Origin: a virus | Virus record (IMG/VR): IMGVR_UViG_3300030117_001886 | Span: 16,251 to 80,250 of that record | Length of the DNA stretch: 64,000 nucleotides | Strand: one strand, 5' to 3' | Shown here: in pieces, positions 14,949 through 24,387 of the stretch | Layout of the letters: the number at the start of each line of letters is the position of its first letter | Numbering within the stretch: position 1 is the stretch's first letter | The notes under the pieces: generated by a model | Told to the model about the DNA's origin: nothing | Seen by the model: only the letters and a program-made list of their open reading frames with translations | The model's database searches: none | Program-made: the position numbers and the translations under genes

Positions 14949-15236
14949 ATGATGGCAAAGAAAACAGAATTTAGACCGTACGGTAACTGGTTAGTTCTAC
15001 CAGACCCTACTACAACAGAAACAGAATCAGGGTTAATCTTAGATGACTCAACTGCAAAGAAGATGGCAACTAATGTACTAGAAGTATTAGCTGCAGGTCC
15101 TCAATGCATCATGGCAGAGGTAGGAGACACAGTTCTTGTGAATCCTTTATCAGAAGCTATGCGTATGAGTATTAATGATAAGCCTTGTGTATTAATTAAT
15201 GAGCATAATATATTAGGGAAGTTTGATAAGAACTAA
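14949..15236 (+). CDS. GroES/Cpn10-like co-chaperonin
   Basis: 95 residues, the right size for Cpn10. PYGNWLVLPDP at the start, ESGLILDDSTAKK where the mobile loop lies, VLEVLAAGPQC, VGDTVLVNP and the ending VLINEHNILGKF follow the Cpn10 beta-barrel order. Phages such as T4 (gp31) encode their own co-chaperonin so that host GroEL can fold the large capsid protein. No GroEL is seen in this window. Two adjacent ATGs (14949 and 14952) can start it. Own promoter upstream. Confidence 0.88.
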   Translation: MMAKKTEFRPYGNWLVLPDPTTTETESGLILDDSTAKKMATNVLEVLAAGPQCIMAEVGDTVLVNPLSEAMRMSINDKPCVLINEHNILGKFDKN

Positions 15237-15405
15237 ATTTTTAACTCACGAATTTGATGAGCTCTTTGAATTATACAGAGAGTTTGAAGATAAACTTACT
15301 ATGTGGTCAGAAAACAACATAAACTCTACATGGGATATAGAGGTACTTATAGGAGAATACGAATATATAATTATAGTAACTGTAGACAATGAAAATAACG
15401 ATTAA
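15223..15405 (+). CDS. Small hypothetical acidic protein
   Basis: 60 residues from a TTG start at 15223 that overlaps the GroES-like gene by 14 bp. Helical then beta (EYEYIIIVTVDNE), no known domain. The weak start codon makes it less sure than its neighbours. Confidence 0.45.
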   Translation: MIRTKFLTHEFDELFELYREFEDKLTMWSENNINSTWDIEVLIGEYEYIIIVTVDNENND

Positions 15406-15745
15406 CGCAGATACAACTACAAAACAGATAAGCATTTGGAATGGTATATTTGATCTAACTAAAAAAGAGATACAAGTTATATCTAATCTTATAGATGCAG
15501 AAGCCGTAACTAGAACAGGTAATATAGCAGATGTAAAAAACAAAAGAGCAGCTGCTAGAAATATGGGTATATCTGATTACAATACTTTAAATAACTATAT
15601 AAAAAGATTGAAAGATAAAAAAGCCTTGATAGTTAAAAATAATAATTATACCTTACATCCACTATTAAATGCAGATACTACATATGTTGAGATACTTATC
15701 AAAAACGGAGGAGATAAAACCAATAATAACCCTATGGACGAATGA
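15389..15745 (+). CDS. Hypothetical protein with possible HTH
   Basis: 118 residues. A short beta N-terminus is followed by helices (LTKKEIQVISNLID; SDYNTLNNYIKRLKDKKAL) that read like a winged helix. This could be a late regulator, but no family was recognised. Overlaps both neighbours. Confidence 0.6.
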   Translation: MKITINADTTTKQISIWNGIFDLTKKEIQVISNLIDAEAVTRTGNIADVKNKRAAARNMGISDYNTLNNYIKRLKDKKALIVKNNNYTLHPLLNADTTYVEILIKNGGDKTNNNPMDE

Positions 15746-15899
15746 GTATAATGTAGATTTTGACATAGTTCAAGATCCACATGGTATATGCTTAGAAATA
15801 ACAGTAAACGATGGAAGACAACAAACTACCTACTGCATTACAGATGATGAAGAACTTCAGCAAGGAGCTCGTTACTTTTGTGCAGAAGGGAATGCCTAA
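15669..15899 (+). CDS. Small hypothetical protein
   Basis: 76 residues as drawn; acidic and beta-rich from about residue 20 (NVDFDIVQDPHG, CLEITVNDG). The true start is uncertain: ATG 15669 or 15684 lie deep in the preceding gene, and a GGAGGAG stretch at 15709-15715 hints at initiation further downstream from a non-ATG codon. Confidence 0.45.
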   Translation: MQILHMLRYLSKTEEIKPIITLWTNEYNVDFDIVQDPHGICLEITVNDGRQQTTYCITDDEELQQGARYFCAEGNA

Positions 15900-16152
15900 T
15901 GTAAGTGAAGAAGATTATCAAGAAAGATTAGACGATTGTTTTAATTGTGAGCATTTTCTAGAAAACTTAAATAGGTGTGGTAAGTGTGGCTGTTTGGTTG
16001 AATATAAAGCTAGATGGAAAACAACTAAATGTCCTATAGGTGTTTGGAAACAACAGATAGTTGGAGAGGGTGGTACATCCCTTGAAGGCAAGATTAAACG
16101 CAATGAAGAAAACAAAGAAGGAGATAATACAGAGACTAGCGACAAAGTATAA
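15811..16152 (+). CDS. Zinc-ribbon-like protein
   Basis: 113 residues. Cysteines at 43, 46, 56, 59, 61 and 74 (CFNC; RCGKCGC; KCPIGVW) form a compact cluster that can hold one or two zinc ions. The C-terminus is charged and looks disordered. It lies just before the HU/IHF-like gene and overlaps it by 50 bp. DNA- or protein-binding role inferred from the zinc site only. Confidence 0.65.
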   Translation: MEDNKLPTALQMMKNFSKELVTFVQKGMPNVSEEDYQERLDDCFNCEHFLENLNRCGKCGCLVEYKARWKTTKCPIGVWKQQIVGEGGTSLEGKIKRNEENKEGDNTETSDKV

Positions 16153-16333
16153 TTTACCTCTTAGTACAATAGAGAATATAGTTATGCACCAGTTTAAATT
16201 TGTGGCTAAGATTATGGAAGAGGGCAAGTTTGAATCTATAAGAATACCATACTTTGGAAAGTTTTCTTCAAACAAGAAACGACGAGATTATATAACTGCA
16301 TTAAAAAATGGATCTAATAACGATAGACAATAA
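16103..16333 (+). CDS. HU/IHF-like DNA-bending protein
   Basis: 76 residues from ATG 16103 (a longer frame from 16061 exists but adds an unlikely tail). TKKEIIQRLATKYNLP at the start and SIRIPYFGKFSSNKKR at 45-60 match the HU/IHF pattern of an N-terminal helical pair followed by the strand PxFGxF. It is shorter than HU (about 90) and lacks much of the DNA-binding arm. IHF-like genes before terminase are also known in crAss-like phages. Could bend DNA for packaging or compaction. Confidence 0.65.
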   Translation: MKKTKKEIIQRLATKYNLPLSTIENIVMHQFKFVAKIMEEGKFESIRIPYFGKFSSNKKRRDYITALKNGSNNDRQ

Positions 16334-16850
16334 CGTAGCTATACCTAATGCATATACTCTTACAGTAGAAGCATTCAAAGCTATAGTAGATAGAGATAAG
16401 ACTGCAAATAAGAAAAAAGCAACTCAAGAGCTAGCCTATGTCTATTTTAAATGTGATCACCGATCTCCTTTTGCAGTATATGGAGAAGAAGAAAGGGGAT
16501 CTGAAGTCAAACTAAATGTATTTGGTTTGGATAGCAAGTGGGAAGAAGATGAAAAAGTAAAAGCCGCTTGCGATAAGTACAGAGAGTTAAACGAGACCTC
16601 AGCAGTTAGGCTACTGAAGTCTGCTAGAAACTCTGTGCTTAAATTACAGAAATATTTTGATACCGTAGATTTAACAATGATGGATGATAATGGTAGACCA
16701 ATATTTCACGCAAAAGATCTAGTAGCCAACTTATCCAAGATGGGGGATGTAGTAGATGGCTTATCAAAACTAGAAGAACAAGTAAAGAAAGAAGAACAAG
16801 CTAACAATCCTAACAGAGGTGGGGTTGTAGTTAACAAATATAGTTCGTAG
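16308..16850 (+). CDS. Conserved protein before terminase, possible small terminase subunit
   Basis: 180 residues, helical and charged, with DNGRPIFHAKDLVANL near 125-140 and a coiled-coil segment (SKLEEQVKKEEQAN) before a disordered tail. No sure domain. Its size and place two genes before TerL are consistent with a small terminase subunit, but the DNA-binding motif expected of TerS is not evident. Overlaps the HU-like gene by 26 bp. Confidence 0.55.
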   Translation: MDLITIDNNVAIPNAYTLTVEAFKAIVDRDKTANKKKATQELAYVYFKCDHRSPFAVYGEEERGSEVKLNVFGLDSKWEEDEKVKAACDKYRELNETSAVRLLKSARNSVLKLQKYFDTVDLTMMDDNGRPIFHAKDLVANLSKMGDVVDGLSKLEEQVKKEEQANNPNRGGVVVNKYSS

Positions 16851-16859
16851 ATTTGAAGT

Positions 16860-17114
16860 ATGGATTTTCTAAAAGACATAGAGGACTATCATACTGCAAT
16901 GCAAAATGCTTATCTATTTGTTACAAAAAAGATAACAGTAGATGATGTCTACAGCGATTTGGAATCTGGGGAAGTTACAGAATTTTATTTACCATTTGAT
17001 CCATTAGTAAATGATGGAAGAGATATTGGTACTCTAGATTTACTCATTGAGCATTTTACAGAACTAGAAGAGTATGAAAAATGTCAGGAGTTAGTAAAAA
17101 TAAAAGATTTATAG
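16860..17114 (+). CDS. Small acidic protein before TerL
   Basis: 84 residues, very acidic, helical; no motif. Overlaps the TerL start by 34 bp, so the two are probably made together. May regulate or bind the terminase; not demonstrated. Confidence 0.6.
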   Translation: MDFLKDIEDYHTAMQNAYLFVTKKITVDDVYSDLESGEVTEFYLPFDPLVNDGRDIGTLDLLIEHFTELEEYEKCQELVKIKDL

Positions 17115-19069
17115 ATACACATCTATTTAGTCCAGCAGCTAGCCACTTTCTAGAATATGGCTACTATACAAACGCTTTGCCTGGAACTAAGTCATACTAT
17201 GATTATTGGGATTTAGAAAAACAAAGATGTCTGTACGGATATGAGGTTGATAGTGTAAGCATTACTGGCTTTCACTATTTTTATTTAAACTACTGTCGTA
17301 TGGAAAGAGCAGTAGAAGAAATACAACCTGATGGCAGCATGTTAAACAGGCGTGAGAACAGCTTCCCATCTTTCTATGATGGAGATTACGAATACTTTCA
17401 TGCAGTAGATCAAGCAAGAAAAGAAGATAAACATTTAGCAGTACTAAAAGCTAGACGTAAAGGATTCTCATACAAGGCTGCAGCTATGTTAGTAAGAAAC
17501 TATTATTTTCAAAGAGGTAGTAGAGGTTATGTATTTGCTAGTCAGAAAGAATATCTGATCGGTGATGGCCTGTTATCAAAGGCCTGGGACATCATATCAT
17601 TTGTAGATGATAATACAGCATGGACACAACCACGTCTTAGAGACCGTGAGATGCACAAACAGTCAGGCTATAAAAAGAATATAAACGGTGCACTAGTTGA
17701 GCTTGGTATGAAGGCTCAGATAATAGGCGTATCATTGAAAGACGATCCCGACAAGGTTCGTGGTAAGGCGGGTGATCTAGTTTTCTTTGAGGAAGCTGGG
17801 TCATTCCCTGGCCTTTTGAAAGCTTGGGAGGTAGCTATGCCAACAATGCGTCAAGGTAGCAAGACCTTGGGTACAATGATAGCATTTGGTACAGGTGGTG
17901 CTGAAGGTTCTGACTTTCATGCATTGGAAGAATTATTCTATAGTCCAGATGCATACGATTGTTTAGCGTTTGAGAATATATGGGATGATGGTGCACAGGG
18001 TAGTACATGTGGTTACTTTGTACCTATATATCAGAACTTAGAAGGATTTATAGATAAGGATGGTAACTCTGATATACAGTCTGCAAAAGCATACGAAATG
18101 GATCAAAGGGAGAAGAAAAAATTAGCAGCTGATACAAAAACATTTGATCAATATATAGCTGAACATCCTATGAATCCAGGTGAGGCAACTCTACAGATTA
18201 CAGCAAATCTGTTTGATGTATCATCACTGCAAGCTCAGTATAATACAGTAAAAGTTAACAACCTGACTTCCAAGGCAATACCAGGAAGACTGCATTATGG
18301 TAAGGGGGAGACTATAAAATTTACACCGGACTACACACTAAAACCTATATTTAAGTTCCCACATAACAAGACTGATAACAACGCAGGTTGTGTAACTATG
18401 TGGGAAGCTCCATATAAAGATAAGAAAGGAGTAGTGCCTCATAATTTATATATTATTGGGCATGACCCTTATGGACAAAACAGGTCAGCAGATTCTACAT
18501 CACTTGGATCTGCATATGTACTTAAGAGAGTAAATAATCTATCACAACCAGATGATATACTTGTAGCTAGTTATGTAGGTAGACCTGAAACTCAAGATGA
18601 ATTTAATCGTAACTTATTTATGTTGGCTGATTATTACAATGCCAGGATAGGATTTGAGAATGATCGTGGTGAAGTTATAGCATACGCAAAACGACATAGA
18701 AAGTTACACAGATTGCAGCCAGAGTTTGAAATGCTAGATAAAAAAGAGTTACAATCTAGACGTGTAAGACGTAGTTATGGCATGCATATGACCCAAGCTA
18801 GAAAGCAGCAAGGTGAGATATATATAAGAGACTGGCTAAATTCAGCACGAGGGGTTGAAAGTGAAGGCAAAGAATCGTTAAATTTGCATAAGATCTATGA
18901 CCCAGCACTGTTGCAAGAATTAATTAAATTTAATCATAAAGGTAACTTTGACCGAGTTATGTCTCTTATGATAGCAATGTACCATTCCAGAGAGTTGTAC
19001 AATGCTGAAGTAAAGAATATATATGAAGATAGATCTACGGATGATTTCTTCAATAGACAAATGTTTTAA
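17081..19069 (+). CDS. terL: Terminase large subunit
   Basis: 662 residues. The ATPase part has a Walker A variant ARRKGFSYK near residue 124 and Walker B with catalytic acid in LVFFEEAGS near 235. The C-terminal nuclease shows IIGHDPYG near 460 (first acidic metal ligand), RIGFENDRG and a late Asp in KGNFDRVMSL, as in RNase H-like terminase nucleases. Drives DNA into the prohead through the portal encoded next. Length is normal for large podovirus/crAss-like TerL proteins. Confidence 0.93.
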   Translation: MSGVSKNKRFIDTHLFSPAASHFLEYGYYTNALPGTKSYYDYWDLEKQRCLYGYEVDSVSITGFHYFYLNYCRMERAVEEIQPDGSMLNRRENSFPSFYDGDYEYFHAVDQARKEDKHLAVLKARRKGFSYKAAAMLVRNYYFQRGSRGYVFASQKEYLIGDGLLSKAWDIISFVDDNTAWTQPRLRDREMHKQSGYKKNINGALVELGMKAQIIGVSLKDDPDKVRGKAGDLVFFEEAGSFPGLLKAWEVAMPTMRQGSKTLGTMIAFGTGGAEGSDFHALEELFYSPDAYDCLAFENIWDDGAQGSTCGYFVPIYQNLEGFIDKDGNSDIQSAKAYEMDQREKKKLAADTKTFDQYIAEHPMNPGEATLQITANLFDVSSLQAQYNTVKVNNLTSKAIPGRLHYGKGETIKFTPDYTLKPIFKFPHNKTDNNAGCVTMWEAPYKDKKGVVPHNLYIIGHDPYGQNRSADSTSLGSAYVLKRVNNLSQPDDILVASYVGRPETQDEFNRNLFMLADYYNARIGFENDRGEVIAYAKRHRKLHRLQPEFEMLDKKELQSRRVRRSYGMHMTQARKQQGEIYIRDWLNSARGVESEGKESLNLHKIYDPALLQELIKFNHKGNFDRVMSLMIAMYHSRELYNAEVKNIYEDRSTDDFFNRQMF

Positions 19070-19072
19070 TAT

Positions 19073-21310
19073 ATGTACGCAGCAAATCATAGTATACCCA
19101 AACAAAAACTTGCAGATTCTAAAAAGAATGACAAGTGGGGAAAAGAATGCGTAGAAGCTTTTATAGGCTTATCAAATACAAATGGATATGGTAACCGCAA
19201 GAGTAAACTACAGCAACTGTATGACTATTATAATGGTCACGTAGAGGAAGAAGATTATAAATACGTAACAAAACCTTACGGTAAAAGCCGTAGTAACTTT
19301 CCTTCCAAAATACGTAATTATCCTATTATCAAACCCATCATAGATCTTTTATTAGGAGAAAAATCTAAACGACCTCTTAATTACAGTGTTGTAGTTAAAA
19401 ATGCGGATACCGTGTCTATTAAAGAGGAGGCTAAGAAAGCTACTCTAATGCAGGTTATGCAACAAAAATTTATCAACCGTCTTAATCAGATGGGAATGCA
19501 AACTGGTATGCCCACAGAAGAGGTACAGATGCCAAAGCAAGTAGCAGAATTATTTGAAAAGAGTTATGTAGATGCTAGAGCAATCATGGGTCAGCAGGCT
19601 GTAAACTATATTATGCAAGAACAAGAGATGTATGATAAGTTTCAGAAAGCTTGGTTTCATTTCTTAGTATCAGGTGAGTGCTACACACATAGAGGGGTAA
19701 GACATAATGAACCATTTTACGAGGTACTAAATCCTGTAGATATTGACTATGATAAAGATCCTGACTGTGAGTTTGTGGAAGATGGAGACTGGGCATTGAT
19801 TCGTAAATATGCACATGCATCTACAATCGTAGATATGTTTAGAGAAGAACTTACAGATGCTCAGATAGACAGATTAGAGAGACCTGAAGAGTTTTCTAAT
19901 GATGCACACTTAAGTCAAGGTTATTCTATGCATAATGTAGAAATGTACAGAAGCAGACTTATTGAGGTAAATACTGTTTACTGGAAGTCAATGAAACAGG
20001 TTGGATTCTTAACATACCCAAATCCTATTACAGGAGAAATGGAAGAGCAGGTAGTAGAAGGAAAAACAAAACTTACAGATGAACTAAAAGAGGCAGGTGC
20101 TAAGATTTCATATGAATGGGTAACAGAAGTGTGGCAAGGTACAAAGATTGCTGATGATATGTACGTAGATGTTCGTCCAGTAGAAAATCAAAGATTTACA
20201 CTTGACAACCCATCAAACGGTAAGCTACCAATCAATGGTAGAAAGTATTCTGAAATAAACTCAGAGAATATATCACTTGTAGGATTAGGTATTCCTTACC
20301 AAATAAATTACAATATCTACAAGTACAGATTAGAAATTGCTATTGCAAAATCAAAAGATATTATTGCACAGTTTGACATCAACATGATTCCTAAAAAGTG
20401 GGACATGGATAAGTTTATGTACTATGTTGATGCAACTGGTATTGCATGGGTAGACTATAACAAAGAAGGTATGCAGCTGAATCCTCAACATCAAGCTGTA
20501 ATGGACATGTCTATCAAAACTATAGAACAGTATGTTGTATTACTAGAATCTATCATACAAGAATGGGAAAGAATCTCAGGAGTAAATAGACAAAGACAGG
20601 GTAGTATTGGAACATATGCAGGTAAAGGAACAAGTCAGCAAGCTATTGTACAATCTTCACACATTACAGAAGATATGTTCCGTAAATTTGCTAGACTAGA
20701 GCAAAGAGATATACAAGCTATTTTAGATTATTCTAAAGATGCTTGGAATGGTAGTAAGAGTGCAATGTTTTATATGCCTGACGGAACATCTGAGTTCTTT
20801 AGCATTGATGGTACTGACTACTCTGAAACTAACTATGGTATATTTGCTAGTAACTCAGCTTCTGATATTGAGAAGAAAATGAAGGTAGAGCAACTAGCAC
20901 AAGCTATGATACAGAATGGTACACCAGCATCTATTGTAGCAGAAGCTATAGATCAAGAAAGCTTTACAGCTATCAAAGATAAGATTAGAGCTGCTGAGAA
21001 AGCACAGCAAGAATTGCAACAAGCACAGCAGCAAGCTCAGATGGAGATGCAAGAAAAACAAATCCAAGCAGCTAATCAACAAAAAGCAATGGAGATGGAC
21101 AACTCTGAGAAGAACAGACAGACTCAGATTGAAGTTGCACTAATCAATGCAGAAGCAAATCAAGAACTAAAACGTCAAGAGTTAGAACTTAAAGCTCAAG
21201 AGCTAAAAGATAAAGCTGACAATATGGATGACAAGATTAGACTTGAAGAGAAAAGAATAAATTCACAAGAACGAGTAGCAAAGGATAGCAAACGAAATGC
21301 CTCTAAATAA
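19073..21310 (+). CDS. Portal protein
   Basis: 745 residues. After a helical N-terminus, KIRNYPIIKPIIDLLLGEK and RPLNYSV correspond to a segment I recall from crAss-like portals, and the mid region (EVLNPVDIDYDKDPDCEFVED; WVTEVWQGT) fits the portal stem/wing layout. The last 110 residues are a long Gln/Glu/Lys coiled coil, like the barrel of P22-type portals. It follows TerL directly. Forms the dodecameric ring through which DNA passes. Confidence 0.85.
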   Translation: MYAANHSIPKQKLADSKKNDKWGKECVEAFIGLSNTNGYGNRKSKLQQLYDYYNGHVEEEDYKYVTKPYGKSRSNFPSKIRNYPIIKPIIDLLLGEKSKRPLNYSVVVKNADTVSIKEEAKKATLMQVMQQKFINRLNQMGMQTGMPTEEVQMPKQVAELFEKSYVDARAIMGQQAVNYIMQEQEMYDKFQKAWFHFLVSGECYTHRGVRHNEPFYEVLNPVDIDYDKDPDCEFVEDGDWALIRKYAHASTIVDMFREELTDAQIDRLERPEEFSNDAHLSQGYSMHNVEMYRSRLIEVNTVYWKSMKQVGFLTYPNPITGEMEEQVVEGKTKLTDELKEAGAKISYEWVTEVWQGTKIADDMYVDVRPVENQRFTLDNPSNGKLPINGRKYSEINSENISLVGLGIPYQINYNIYKYRLEIAIAKSKDIIAQFDINMIPKKWDMDKFMYYVDATGIAWVDYNKEGMQLNPQHQAVMDMSIKTIEQYVVLLESIIQEWERISGVNRQRQGSIGTYAGKGTSQQAIVQSSHITEDMFRKFARLEQRDIQAILDYSKDAWNGSKSAMFYMPDGTSEFFSIDGTDYSETNYGIFASNSASDIEKKMKVEQLAQAMIQNGTPASIVAEAIDQESFTAIKDKIRAAEKAQQELQQAQQQAQMEMQEKQIQAANQQKAMEMDNSEKNRQTQIEVALINAEANQELKRQELELKAQELKDKADNMDDKIRLEEKRINSQERVAKDSKRNASK

Positions 21311-23132
21311 CAGGGAAAAATTAGAAATTATAACTAGGGCTAAGAAGGATGGGTATAAAGGTGATTACCTAGAACTATTCAGAATGGCTGAACAGCAGAT
21401 GCGTCAAGATATGCCTGAACCTCAGTTTAGGGGTGGTGGTTTTGCTAATGATATAAATAAACCAAAGAAGTCTACATACGTAGATGCTAGATCTGGTTAT
21501 GGTTTTCCTACTACTTATGAACATGGTGGTCCTCATACACCTGCTACAGTTGTTCCAACTTTTCCTGATGTAGACATAACAGCACTTACGGATGAAACTT
21601 ATGCGTCCTTAACCCCAGCACAGCAACAGTTATATGATGCTTATATAACTCCAGCGGGTGTTTCACAGTCTATTCCTATTACGGTTGGGGAAGAAAATCA
21701 AGTTACAAAAGACATACATTTCATAGATGCTTTAAATTTAGCTGGTAATAATCCTGCTACTGATATAATAAATCAGCCAATCCTGAACATGACTGAGAAA
21801 GAAAAGATTATATTTAGACAAAAAGGACAGTTTAGAGCTCATGCTAATTCTGGCTTGCTTGGTAGAGATATTTATATTCCATCTCGAGATGCTTATATGC
21901 ATGGTCCAAACTTTATGAGAAACAGGAGAACACTTCAGATACCGGAGGGTACTTATTTTCATCCTGAAACAAACCCAGGAACAGAAATTGATCTAAATTT
22001 AACAGACCCTAAAGATTATGAAAAATATCAGGCTGGTGTAAAAGCAGGTATATATATTCCCGATCCTTACGGAAGAGAGAGTGAGTTTGGTCCTGGAAGG
22101 ACTATTCATCCATCAATGTACCAAAAACCACAATCACAATATCTGGAAAAAGCTTTTCAGGAGTACGCTCATGTTGACCCTACTCTTACCGGCCCCTTCT
22201 CTATGCATGGTCCTGGTGGACGGATTATTACAGACATTGATAGATTACGTAGAACTGTTGAGGAAGGAGAGTATCCTGATGCTTCTAACTATCAGTCTCC
22301 TTATGATCTGGAATATCATACCCATACTGCACCAGACAGTAATGTAAATATACTAGCTAACCAATATAGTATGGATAAGTATGATATGATTAATACAAAG
22401 CCTACATTAAATTTACCCAAAAAACCAAACCCGCTTCCCTTGATTCAGCAAAAACACGGCGGCTTCGCTGCATTCTTTGCTAGTGATTATGATAAGTATG
22501 TACAGAAGAAAGAGGATGGAGGTAAAAAGGTTGAGTATACAAAACCTAAACGTGAGTCTGGTGTGTTTGTTAGTCCATTTGTACAATCATTTAAAACTTC
22601 AGACTTACAAAAGCAGCAGGATATTCAAAATATGGATTATGATTTTGATGCATTTGCAGCAGGTATTGCAGATGTAGAATCTGTAGGAGGAGCACTTATG
22701 ATTAATGATCAATCTAGTGCTACTGGTTTGTATCAAAGAAGGTTTAGTGAGATAAAAGATATATACCCTGGAACACGTGAAGAGTTCTCTAAAGATATAG
22801 CCGCACAAAAAAGATTTTTTAAAGAAAGGTTTGATAAAGACATAATGAAAGATGGTATAGAATTATTTAAAGAATATGATCCTCAGATGAATCTTTCTAG
22901 ATACGGCTTAGATCCTGTAAAAATATCTGCTCTGTCTAATATGTTAGGAAGACAGGGTACAAGAAAATATTTAGGAAACGTGTTAAGAGATGGTAAATCT
23001 CTGGAAGAAGTATTCCCTACTAAATATGGACCTAATAGACAGTTAGGGCGGGATGGTAAACCTTTAGAAAATAAAACACCAGAAGAATACATAGAACAAT
23101 TCTATAAGGTGTATTCAGAAAGAGCTAAGTAA
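21297..23132 (+). CDS. Virion protein with lytic transglycosylase-like C-terminal domain
   Basis: 611 residues. The first 400 are low in predicted order, rich in Pro, Gly, Tyr and His (HGGPHTP; GPFSMHGPGG). From about 445 a lysozyme-like segment appears: GIADVESVGGALMINDQSS then ATGLYQRRF, where Glu of DVES would be catalytic and the following Ser/Gly-Tyr-Gln region matches SLT domains. The position between portal and scaffold suggests a head or entry protein that cuts peptidoglycan during infection. Overlaps the portal gene by 14 bp. Confidence 0.65.
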   Translation: MPLNNREKLEIITRAKKDGYKGDYLELFRMAEQQMRQDMPEPQFRGGGFANDINKPKKSTYVDARSGYGFPTTYEHGGPHTPATVVPTFPDVDITALTDETYASLTPAQQQLYDAYITPAGVSQSIPITVGEENQVTKDIHFIDALNLAGNNPATDIINQPILNMTEKEKIIFRQKGQFRAHANSGLLGRDIYIPSRDAYMHGPNFMRNRRTLQIPEGTYFHPETNPGTEIDLNLTDPKDYEKYQAGVKAGIYIPDPYGRESEFGPGRTIHPSMYQKPQSQYLEKAFQEYAHVDPTLTGPFSMHGPGGRIITDIDRLRRTVEEGEYPDASNYQSPYDLEYHTHTAPDSNVNILANQYSMDKYDMINTKPTLNLPKKPNPLPLIQQKHGGFAAFFASDYDKYVQKKEDGGKKVEYTKPKRESGVFVSPFVQSFKTSDLQKQQDIQNMDYDFDAFAAGIADVESVGGALMINDQSSATGLYQRRFSEIKDIYPGTREEFSKDIAAQKRFFKERFDKDIMKDGIELFKEYDPQMNLSRYGLDPVKISALSNMLGRQGTRKYLGNVLRDGKSLEEVFPTKYGPNRQLGRDGKPLENKTPEEYIEQFYKVYSERAK

Positions 23133-23201
23133 TATGAAGTGTTATATTATAAAAGATATAGTAAAAGATATATACTAGATAAAAACTATAATAATTAATA
23201 T

Positions 23202-23209
23202 TAAATTTG
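23202..23209 (+). promoter_or_regulatory. Promoter -7 element TAAATTTG before scaffold and capsid genes
   Basis: TAAATTTGCAC matches the -7 consensus plus the GCA extension shared by other elements here. No TTTG box at the right distance upstream. The ATG of the scaffold gene begins 7 bases after its final G, so the mRNA may have almost no leader. Confidence 0.6.
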
Positions 23210-23215
23210 CACAAT

Positions 23216-24355
23216 ATGGACAATAAAGAGAAACTAAACTTAGACGACATTTCTTTCGATGATTTCATTGATGGAGGTGTAGCAACAGCGGGTGAAGAAG
23301 CAGTAGCCAGTGAGCTTGCGGTAGAAGAAACAAAAGAAGAACCAACTAATGAACTTGATGAAGATGCAGCAGTCAAAGAATCAGGAGAAGAAGTTGAAGA
23401 CATCGACACAGACGACGAGGAAGAAGAGGAAGTTGAAGAAACTTCAAATGACTCAGCAGCAGATGATGGCGTGGAGGCTACGGAGTCTGCAGAAGATGGA
23501 GAAATAGATAACACCGTAATTGGTGAAGTTCTTACAAATCTTGGATATGAATTGGAAGGAGACTATGCAGACACTGTAGAAGGTCTTACTCAAATGACAC
23601 AGGATGTAGCACAAACAATGGCTGAAGATCAGTTGGATAATTTGTTTGAGCAGTTTCCTGAGATACAACAACATTTAGAGTTTGTCCTAAACGGTGGTGA
23701 TTCTTCAGAGTTTTACAGTCAAGGCAATAGGCTAAATACAGTAGCAAATGTTAATCTTACAGAGAATAATGTAAATGCTCAACAAGCTGTACTTGTAGAA
23801 TACTTCCGAGTAAAAGGACACGATGATTCTTTTATTGCAGAATTATTAGAAGATTATGCATCTACTGATAAATTATATGATAAGTCTGTAAAAGCAAAAG
23901 AAGCATTATTAAAATACGAACAAGCACAGAGAGCTCATCAAATGGAAGCACAGAAACAAGCTTCAGCCCAGCAAAGACAGGAGGCACAAAATTTTTGGAG
24001 CAATGTAAGTGAAACTATTGAGGAGTCTAGAGAGTTCTCAGGAATAGTAGTACAACAAAAAGATAAGAAAAAGTTCTTTGACTATATATCTCAGCCAGTT
24101 GACAAACAAGGCAACACACAACGTGATCTAGATCATGAGGGTGCTGAGATGGATGTTAGGTTAGCAATTGACTATCTAATGTTCAAAGGCTTTAAATTAG
24201 AAGATATGATCAAGGCAAAAGCTAAAACAGAAACAGCTAAAACCTTGAGAAAGCAGATCAAAAGAAGTACGAGATCTGTAAAAGGTGCAAAAGGTAAAGG
24301 AGGATCTAAATCATTTGATGTAGATAATCTAGACCTTAGCTTAACAAGTCTATAG
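23216..24355 (+). CDS. Capsid scaffold-like protein
   Basis: 379 residues from ATG 23216; a TTG start 9 bases earlier would fall inside the promoter element. Residues 1-105 are extremely acidic (DTDDEEEEEVEE), the middle is helical with Gln-rich coiled coil (YEQAQRAHQMEAQKQASAQQ), and the C-terminus is basic (RKQIKRSTRSVKGAKGKGG) before the end. This acidic-helical-basic build and the position just before the major capsid gene are typical of scaffolds; the basic end would bind the capsid protein. Confidence 0.75.
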   Translation: MDNKEKLNLDDISFDDFIDGGVATAGEEAVASELAVEETKEEPTNELDEDAAVKESGEEVEDIDTDDEEEEEVEETSNDSAADDGVEATESAEDGEIDNTVIGEVLTNLGYELEGDYADTVEGLTQMTQDVAQTMAEDQLDNLFEQFPEIQQHLEFVLNGGDSSEFYSQGNRLNTVANVNLTENNVNAQQAVLVEYFRVKGHDDSFIAELLEDYASTDKLYDKSVKAKEALLKYEQAQRAHQMEAQKQASAQQRQEAQNFWSNVSETIEESREFSGIVVQQKDKKKFFDYISQPVDKQGNTQRDLDHEGAEMDVRLAIDYLMFKGFKLEDMIKAKAKTETAKTLRKQIKRSTRSVKGAKGKGGSKSFDVDNLDLSLTSL

Positions 24356-24387
24356 GAAGGAACCTATAGCATTAAATTTAAATTGAA

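Noticed and set aside
18879-18888. Rightward TAAATTTGCA match inside terL
   Set aside because: About 190 bp before the portal gene, inside coding sequence and without a -33 box; may be chance. Kept out of the promoter list.
23125-23514. 129-codon Ser-rich minus-strand frame
   Set aside because: It is the mirror of the acidic Asp/Glu stretch of the scaffold gene and crosses the promoter region.
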